Source: Flavobacteriaceae bacterium (lineage in GTDB: Bacteria > Bacteroidota > Bacteroidia > Flavobacteriales > Flavobacteriaceae). From it: 10,462 bases of DNA. The translations under genes and the position numbers were made by a program. The stretch's first letter is position 1. Every line of letters begins with the position of its first letter. The stretch covers positions 1 to 10,462 of the forward strand of contig CANJDA010000070.1 of assembly GCA_947472705.1 (NCBI GenBank), given 5' to 3'. Below, one piece after another: positions 5,308 through 10,462 of the stretch. Below the pieces are notes generated by a model. That model ran no database searches and had not been told where the DNA came from. It saw nothing but the letters and a program-made list of their open reading frames with translations.

Positions 5308-7281
5308 ATGAACGCTCATAATCATCAGCTTCACAGTAAACTTACCATGGGAGGTTTACTAATTACATTAGGAATTATATACGGTGACATTGGAACTTCT
5401 CCACTCTATGTAATGAAAGCCATAATCGGATTGCATCATATTATCAACCCAGATATTATCTTAGGTGGGTTATCCTGTATCTTTTGGACGCTTACCCTGC
5501 AAACTACTTTAAAATATGTTATTATTACACTTAGTGCCGATAACCATGGTGAGGGCGGAATATTTGCCTTATATGCCTTGGTAAAGCGTACCAAGATTAA
5601 ATGGCTTATCGTTCCTGCTATAGTAGGGGGTAGTGCTCTATTGGCAGATGGTATTATCACCCCTCCTATTTCGGTCTCTTCCGCTGTAGAGGGTGTCCGA
5701 ACTTTTTATCCATCTATTAATACTGTACCTATTGTAATTGCTATTTTGGTTGTTTTATTTACTATTCAACAATTTGGCACCAAGTTGGTGGGCAAGTTTT
5801 TTGCACCTATGATGTTGGTATGGTTCAGTATGCTTGGTATTTTAGGAATCATTCAAATAGGCGATAATTTATCGGTATTCAAGGCTATTAACCCTTATTA
5901 CGCTTATGAGTTGTTGCGTATCCATCCTGACGGTTTTTATGTATTGGGCTTTGTCTTCCTTTGTACAACAGGAGCTGAGGCATTGTATTCTGATATGGGA
6001 CATTGCGGACGTAAGAACATCCGTATCAGCTGGATTTTTGTTAAAGTCACTTTGGTACTGAACTATTTCGGACAGGGTGCTTACTTGATCAAACATTCCG
6101 GAGATACCTTATATCATTTAGGAGGAAACAATGCCAATCCGTTTTATTTGGTAATGGAAGGCTGGTTTCAACCTATCGGAATTGTAATTGCAACTATGGC
6201 CGCAGTTATTGCTTCTCAAGCCTTAATTAGCGGATCCTTTACATTGATTAATGAGGCGATGCGCTTGAGTTTTTGGCCTAAAGTTAAAATCAAATATCCT
6301 ACGGATTTAAAAGGACAGCTCTATATCCCTTCTATCAACTGGTTGTTATTGGCGGGTTGTATTGGTATCGTATTGCATTTTGAAGAGTCAGGAAATATGG
6401 AGCATGCTTATGGTTTAGCCATAATTTTGTGCATGATCATGACCACTATATTGTTGAATTATTACTTAATAATGAAAAGAGTAAAATGGTACTTGATAGC
6501 TCCTTTGATTTTAATATACGTTATCATAGAATTCAGTTTTTTAGCTGCCAACATTACTAAATTTATGGATGGCGGTTACGTTACCTTATTTATTGCTTGC
6601 TTGTTAATAGGAATTATGACTATTTGGTTTTTGGCCAAAAAAATCAGCAAGAACTACACTAAAATGGTTAATATTGCTGACTACAAAAAAGTATTGGCTG
6701 AGTTGAGTTTGGACCTTTCCATTCCTAAATACGCTACCCATTTGGTGTACATGACCAACTCCAATCGTGTCGATGAGATTGAAGAGAAAGTGATGTATTC
6801 TATTCTTCAAAAAAGACCGAAACGAGCAGATATTTATTGGTTAATTCACGTAAATATCCTTAACGAACCTTATCGCAAAGAATTCAAAGTTAACGAAATC
6901 ATAAAAGATGATTTATACCGAATTGACTTTTACTTAGGATTTAGAGAGCCTACCAAAATTAACTTGATGTTTAAAGAAGTAATTAAAGATATGGTGAAAA
7001 ATGGAGAAGTTGATATCACCAGTCGTTATGAATCTTTGAATAAAAACAACATTATTGGGGACTTTAAGTTTGTACTTTCTGAGAAATTTTTATCCAATGA
7101 CAGTGATTTAACTTTCTTTGAAAAAATCATTATGTACTCTTATTTCTTCATGAAAAAATTCAGTTTATCTGAAGAAAAAGGATTTGGTTTAGACAGTAGT
7201 TCAGTTAAAATAGAACAATTCCCTTTGGTTATCCATGCGCCTGAAAAAATAGAAATGAAGCGAATCTTTTCGCAATACTAA
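5308..7281 (+). CDS. kup: Kup-family potassium uptake transporter
   Basis: This 657-residue protein is a KUP/HAK/KT family transporter, which imports K+ in symport with H+ across the inner membrane. Diagnostic stretches are GIIYGDIGTSPLY (22-34, first helix), NHGEGGIFALYAL (79-91), LLADGIITPPISVSSAVEG (111-129) and TTGAEALYSDMGHCGRKNIR (220-239). About twelve hydrophobic segments extend to residue 443. Residues 445-657 form the long cytoplasmic C-terminal domain normal in the family. The length is close to the usual 620-650, slightly longer, and the frame is intact. The family usually has Phe where this protein has Cys in GHCG, a minor difference. The gene is a single-gene unit between two terminators, with its own perfect -7 element. 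No kdp or trk genes are nearby. No K+ sensing or c-di-AMP-linked leader is visible. Confidence 0.97.
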   Translation: MNAHNHQLHSKLTMGGLLITLGIIYGDIGTSPLYVMKAIIGLHHIINPDIILGGLSCIFWTLTLQTTLKYVIITLSADNHGEGGIFALYALVKRTKIKWLIVPAIVGGSALLADGIITPPISVSSAVEGVRTFYPSINTVPIVIAILVVLFTIQQFGTKLVGKFFAPMMLVWFSMLGILGIIQIGDNLSVFKAINPYYAYELLRIHPDGFYVLGFVFLCTTGAEALYSDMGHCGRKNIRISWIFVKVTLVLNYFGQGAYLIKHSGDTLYHLGGNNANPFYLVMEGWFQPIGIVIATMAAVIASQALISGSFTLINEAMRLSFWPKVKIKYPTDLKGQLYIPSINWLLLAGCIGIVLHFEESGNMEHAYGLAIILCMIMTTILLNYYLIMKRVKWYLIAPLILIYVIIEFSFLAANITKFMDGGYVTLFIACLLIGIMTIWFLAKKISKNYTKMVNIADYKKVLAELSLDLSIPKYATHLVYMTNSNRVDEIEEKVMYSILQKRPKRADIYWLIHVNILNEPYRKEFKVNEIIKDDLYRIDFYLGFREPTKINLMFKEVIKDMVKNGEVDITSRYESLNKNNIIGDFKFVLSEKFLSNDSDLTFFEKIIMYSYFFMKKFSLSEEKGFGLDSSSVKIEQFPLVIHAPEKIEMKRIFSQY

Positions 7282-7296
7282 TATACTTTCTAGCAA

Positions 7297-7347
7297 AAAA
7301 AAATATTCTTTGATTCCTTTTGACAAGGTTTTAAAGAGTATTTTTTT
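7297..7347. terminator. Probable bidirectional terminator between kup and the hydrolase
   Basis: A 15-bp stem with one G-T wobble pairs 7297-7311 with 7333-7347. The 21-base loop contains a small inner hairpin, CCTT/AAGG. The 3' arm ends in seven T residues, and the 5' arm begins with A residues that become a U-run on the minus strand. It therefore suits both kup and the convergent hydrolase gene. The core is AT-rich, so stability is moderate. Confidence 0.65.
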
Positions 7348-7404
7348 ATACCATTACCATAGCCGAAATTTAGTTTTCACCATTAAAAACTGAAAGACAT
7401 AGTA

Positions 7405-8568
7405 CTATTTTATAAATTTCCCAGTACTAATTGTTTTCTCCCAGCTTTGAATGGAATACATATAGATCCCTTTGGACAGGTTTACCGTCTCAATGGTAGT
7501 TTCAGTAGTAAATTCTTTCGTAACCATAAGTTTAGCGGTACTATCATAAATGGTAATCTGATACTTTACACCCTCCTTTCCGGTTACCTTAATAAAATCT
7601 TTTGATGGATTAGGGGCTAATTTTATTTGAGCATTGACTTCTACTGTAGCGGAATTCAAACTATTACATTGGATACAGTTTTTATGAAATGCAATACCTG
7701 TATCCGATACTATTTGGGTATCAAAAGCATTTCCTTGTTCGCAATTTCCTTTTAGCTGAAAATCCAACCAAGGTAACAAATAGGTATTGATATTATTTTG
7801 TTGAGCTGTTCTCGTTATGGTAGGTTGAGGTGAACAAGAGGATTCCCCAACACTGCATAAGAAATTAGTATTCGCCATTTGGCAATGACTTCCCCCTATT
7901 ATAGTAATTAGGGTTTTACAATTGCTCAACAGTCCGTTATACATGGGTATTTGATTTGTATTAGGTGGTGTAACACAATCATTCCCCCCAGAAAAAATTA
8001 ATGCAGGAATTTGAATCGAAGCAGTGGCTTGTATCGCAGAAGGATTCGTTTCTGCCGGTGCAAAATTTACTAAGGCTTTAATAGTTGTATTTAATTGTGC
8101 TGCCAAAAAAGAAGCTCCTCCTCCCATGCTATGACCCATAACAGCGTTCATGGGACTTATTCTGTTATAAAAAACAGAAGTTGGAGTATTGCCTAACACC
8201 GTTAGTTGATCTAATACAAAAGATAAGTCTTTACCATAGTCCAGATGAGACGGAGCAATAGAACCTTCTGTTTTTGGGAAAGCCATAATATAACCGTTGG
8301 GCACTAAAAAATTCCAATAATTTTGGTAAGCATCCCAAGTCATTACAAATCCATGACCAAAACACAAGACCGGAAAAGCGTCGGTAGTTGAAGTTGTCAT
8401 AGCCACATTATCACCAGCAACATCAGCCGGGTAATATATTTCAGTTGCTATAACTCTATTACCACGAGATGTATCTGTGAAATTGACAGTATTATGTCCA
8501 ATTTGATACAACTGAGAAAAACCTAATTGAACAGAAAATAATACCACCAGAGTAATTTTTAATTTCAT
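7405..8568 (-). CDS. Secreted alpha/beta hydrolase with T9SS C-terminal sorting domain
   Basis: The product is 387 residues from the chosen start and is exported by Sec, then probably sent across the outer membrane by the type IX system. Residues 1-18 form a signal peptide (LGFS/QLYQ). The catalytic domain resembles the chlorophyllase / PAF-acetylhydrolase-like group of alpha/beta hydrolases. It shows an oxyanion-hole FGHG, the nucleophile elbow GHSMGG (Ser147), an acid in SGGNDC (Asp197) and GGSHC (His228), a complete triad in the right order. Many cysteines suggest disulfides in the exported form. Residues about 316-387 are a type A sorting domain, opening with LAPNPSKDFIKV and ending in STGKFIK. 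The ATG nine codons upstream (8595) sits at the predicted transcription start of a perfect -7 element, so the inner ATG, which directly begins the signal peptide, is preferred. The substrate is unknown; an ester or lipid is likely. A polyester (PETase-like) substrate is a possibility but not indicated specifically. Confidence 0.88.
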   Translation of the reverse strand: MKLKITLVVLFSVQLGFSQLYQIGHNTVNFTDTSRGNRVIATEIYYPADVAGDNVAMTTSTTDAFPVLCFGHGFVMTWDAYQNYWNFLVPNGYIMAFPKTEGSIAPSHLDYGKDLSFVLDQLTVLGNTPTSVFYNRISPMNAVMGHSMGGGASFLAAQLNTTIKALVNFAPAETNPSAIQATASIQIPALIFSGGNDCVTPPNTNQIPMYNGLLSNCKTLITIIGGSHCQMANTNFLCSVGESSCSPQPTITRTAQQNNINTYLLPWLDFQLKGNCEQGNAFDTQIVSDTGIAFHKNCIQCNSLNSATVEVNAQIKLAPNPSKDFIKVTGKEGVKYQITIYDSTAKLMVTKEFTTETTIETVNLSKGIYMYSIQSWEKTISTGKFIK

Positions 8569-8600
8569 AGTAGTTATGTTGGATGTTGCATTCATGATAT

Positions 8601-8608
8601 CAAATATA
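8601..8608 (-). promoter_or_regulatory. -7 promoter element for the T9SS hydrolase gene
   Basis: The minus strand reads TATATTTG, a perfect TAnnTTTG. The predicted transcription start falls near 8594-8596, on top of the outer ATG (8595-8593). That favours translation from the inner ATG at 8568, which would have a leader of about 26 bases. Confidence 0.6.
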
Positions 8609-8671
8609 AGTAATTAAAAATCTATTCTATTTTTAGCTTGTTAAATTTAAGGGAGCGTAATAAAAAAGCAA

Positions 8672-8679
8672 TATCTTTG
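8672..8679 (+). promoter_or_regulatory. -7 promoter element for the rsmB-type gene
   Basis: TATCTTTG matches TAnnTTTG perfectly and lies 20 bases before the ATG at 8700. No TTG at the standard distance upstream is seen. The element is divergent from the hydrolase promoter, with 63 bases between the two -7 elements. Confidence 0.65.
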
Positions 8680-8699
8680 CGGGCTTATTTTTTTAAACC

Positions 8700-9920
8700 A
8701 TGCGATTACATCGAAATTTAGTTTACACCACTATTGACTCTTTAAACGCCATCTTCAACGAAGGTGAATATGCTGATAAAGTAGTGGCTCGTGCTTTGAA
8801 AAAAGACAAACGCTGGGGAAGTTCCGACAGAAAATTTGTGGCAGAAACTATATATGAAATTGTACGATGGAAAAGACTTTACATGGAAATTGCAGATGTA
8901 AAGGAGCCTTTAAACCGTGATCATTTATGGAGAATATTCGCAGTTTGGGCTGTATTAAGAGGATATCCAATTCCAGATTGGAGACAATTAGAAGGAACTC
9001 CAGAAAGAAAAATAAAAGGACGTTTTGACGAATTGTCCAAAATTAGAAAGATGCGCGAATCTATTCCTGATTGGATGGACGAATTGGGAATTAAAGAATT
9101 GGGAGAAGAAATTTGGACTAAAGAAATTGCTGCTCAAAATAAACAAGCAAAAGTTATACTTCGTGTAAATACTTTGAAAACTACCAAAGAAGAACTTCGT
9201 GCCATTTTAATGGATTTAAACATAGAAACCGAATTTTTAAATGACCAACCTGATGCATTAGTCCTAAAAGAAAGAGCCAATGTTTTCTTAACAGATGCGT
9301 TTAAAGAAGGAATGTTTGAAGTACAAGATGCCTCTTCTCAATTAGTAGCAGCTTTTCTTGATGTACAACCAGGAATGAGAGTTGTTGATACTTGTGCTGG
9401 CGCTGGAGGTAAAACATTACATATGGCTTCCTTAATGCAAAACAAAGGTCAATTAATTGCCATGGATTTGTATGAAAGCAAACTAAAACAATTAAAATTA
9501 AGAGCTAAACGAAACGGTGCTTTTAATATCGAATATAGAATTATAGACACAACGAAAGTCATAAAAAAACTGCACGAGAAAGCCGATAGAGTTTTAATTG
9601 ATGCTCCTTGTAGCGGATTAGGAGTTTTAAAAAGAAATCCTGACGCCAAATGGAAGCTTCAACCAGAATTTATTGAAAACATAAAAAAAGTACAAGCCGA
9701 AGTTTTAGAGAATTATTCTAAAATTGTAAGACCCGGAGGTAAATTGGTTTATGCAACTTGTTCTGTCTTACCCTCTGAAAATCAAGACCAAATTAATAAG
9801 TTCTTATCCTCAGATACTGGAAAATCATTTACATTTGTAAAAGATTGCAAAATACTTGCTCAAGATACTGGTTTTGATGGCTTTTATATGGCATTATTAG
9901 AACGCAAAAAAGAAATTTAA
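8700..9920 (+). CDS. rsmB: RsmB/NOP-family 16S rRNA (cytosine-C5) methyltransferase
   Basis: This 406-residue SAM-dependent RNA methyltransferase probably makes m5C at the position equivalent to E. coli 16S rRNA C967. Residues 1 to about 125 form a helical NusB-like RNA-binding domain, including RKFVAETIYEIVRWKRLY. The catalytic Rossmann domain follows: VQDASSQL (208-215), motif I DTCAGAGGKT (230-239) for SAM, an acidic Asp256 in AMDLYESK, motif IV DAPCSG with Cys304, and motif VI YATCS with Cys354. Both family cysteines are therefore present: the motif VI Cys as nucleophile and the motif IV Cys for release. The C-terminus GFDGFYMALLER is typical. The length is slightly below the usual 430. 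The exact target base is inferred from the family, and another m5C RNA target is possible. The stop codon is 4 bases before the endonuclease gene, so the two are probably co-transcribed. Confidence 0.92.
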   Translation: MRLHRNLVYTTIDSLNAIFNEGEYADKVVARALKKDKRWGSSDRKFVAETIYEIVRWKRLYMEIADVKEPLNRDHLWRIFAVWAVLRGYPIPDWRQLEGTPERKIKGRFDELSKIRKMRESIPDWMDELGIKELGEEIWTKEIAAQNKQAKVILRVNTLKTTKEELRAILMDLNIETEFLNDQPDALVLKERANVFLTDAFKEGMFEVQDASSQLVAAFLDVQPGMRVVDTCAGAGGKTLHMASLMQNKGQLIAMDLYESKLKQLKLRAKRNGAFNIEYRIIDTTKVIKKLHEKADRVLIDAPCSGLGVLKRNPDAKWKLQPEFIENIKKVQAEVLENYSKIVRPGGKLVYATCSVLPSENQDQINKFLSSDTGKSFTFVKDCKILAQDTGFDGFYMALLERKKEI

Positions 9921-9924
9921 ACAG

Positions 9925-10462
9925 ATGAAAAAAACAACAATTCTTTTATTATTATTAAACATTACCATAACTTTTTCACAAAATGGCGCTCCAGCTTCTC
10001 CTTATTACAATGGTTTTAATTGGAATTTAACTGGGCTAAATTTAAGAGATGCATTAGCTACAAAAATAATAACTACACATACTCACCAACTGATTTATTC
10101 TCAAACTGATAATGCACTTGCAATTTTAGATCTTGATCCTGCAGATGCTTCCAATACTAATGTATTGCTTGTTTATGGATTTAGCAACAACTTATGTCCA
10201 GACTTTTCTAGTGATGATAAGGATCATCGTAGAAGAGATTCTAGTATGCAAGATGATGGAACTTCGTCTCCTTGTCTTTATAACAGAGAACATACTTTTC
10301 CAAAAGCACTTGGAAATCCTGACCTAGGTACAACCGGACCTGGTGCCGATTTACATCATTTAAGAGCTGCAGATAAAAAAAGAAACGCCGACAGAGATAA
10401 TGATAAATTTTTTAATGGCTCTGGGAATTCATTTGAATCAGGATTAAACTGGTACCCTGGTG
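9925..10462 (+). CDS. Secreted endonuclease I family nuclease (partial, 3' end beyond window)
   Basis: An ATG at 9925 opens a frame of 179 codons with no stop before the window edge. Residues 1-18 form a signal peptide (TITFS/QNG). Residue 19 onward matches the endonuclease I (EndA/NucM/Vvn) family, exported beta-beta-alpha-metal nucleases that cut DNA and RNA without sequence preference. Key residues are visible: NREH (120-123) supplies the Mg-binding Glu122 and the general base His123, and GADLHHLRAADKKRNADRDN (140-159) includes the conserved His pair and the metal-ligand Asn154. Cys110 and Cys117 could form a disulfide. Flavobacterial members often end in a T9SS sorting domain, which cannot be checked here. 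The gene starts 4 bases after the methyltransferase. Probable roles are nutrient scavenging from extracellular nucleic acid or turnover of matrix DNA. Confidence 0.9.
   Translation, partial: MKKTTILLLLLNITITFSQNGAPASPYYNGFNWNLTGLNLRDALATKIITTHTHQLIYSQTDNALAILDLDPADASNTNVLLVYGFSNNLCPDFSSDDKDHRRRDSSMQDDGTSSPCLYNREHTFPKALGNPDLGTTGPGADLHHLRAADKKRNADRDNDKFFNGSGNSFESGLNWYPG

Noticed and set aside
7369..7394. Second hairpin near the 3' end of the hydrolase gene
   Set aside because: The stem is about 9 bp, almost all A-T with a wobble, and no U-run follows on the minus strand. The hairpin at 7297-7347 is a better terminator.
10133..10327. Forward open frame of 64 codons inside the endonuclease gene
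   Set aside because: It is a different reading frame of a region whose main frame shows the NREH nuclease motif and a signal peptide; it has no independent support.
1..10462. Defence system, prophage, insertion sequence or CRISPR array
   Set aside because: No transposase, integrase, phage, Cas or toxin-antitoxin genes and no spaced repeats were found. All genes are chromosomal-type housekeeping, envelope or secreted functions.

Overview
The window reads as a chromosomal segment of a low-GC member of the Bacteroidota, most likely Flavobacterium or a close relative. The evidence is internal. Genes are AT-rich with no Shine-Dalgarno stretches before their starts. Five perfect copies of the Bacteroidota -7 promoter element (TAnnTTTG) sit 20-32 nt before start codons. 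One secreted enzyme carries a type IX secretion (T9SS) C-terminal sorting domain. The families present (ECF sigma with a Spy-like partner, Asp-box 'oxidoreductase', Kup, SRPBCC/GyrI fusion, endonuclease I) are typical of flavobacterial genomes. No mobile element, tRNA, rRNA or CRISPR array was seen.

Left part (1-2790): a divergent promoter region separates the first ten codons of a leftward gene, cut by the window edge, from a rightward membrane-anchored SRPBCC/GyrI-like ligand-binding protein. Next comes a compact three-gene cassette: an ECF sigma factor with a non-ATG start, a small single-pass membrane protein placed as its anti-sigma factor, and a periplasmic Spy/CpxP-like protein placed as the sensor. 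It ends at a strong bidirectional hairpin terminator shared with the convergent gene on its right. This cassette is the best candidate in the window for an incompletely described system.

Middle part (2780-7350): a leftward exported Asp-box beta-propeller protein is divergent from a rightward exported protein that has an EF-hand-like loop, an aromatic-rich segment and a long Asn/Ser/Arg/Pro-rich tail with internal repeats. A TTAAG direct repeat of 11-bp period, resembling an OmpR-family response-regulator site, lies between them. A terminator follows, then a single-gene unit for a Kup potassium transporter with its own perfect -7 element, closed by another hairpin.

Right part (7405-10462): a leftward exported alpha/beta hydrolase with a T9SS sorting domain is divergent from rsmB-type 16S rRNA m5C methyltransferase. 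Each has its own -7 element in the roughly 130-bp gap. Four bases after the methyltransferase starts a secreted endonuclease I family nuclease that runs off the right edge.

No stretch longer than 300 bases lacks a gene. The largest gaps (31-136, 3821-3955, 5162-5307, 7282-7404, 8569-8699) hold promoters, terminators or the direct repeat.
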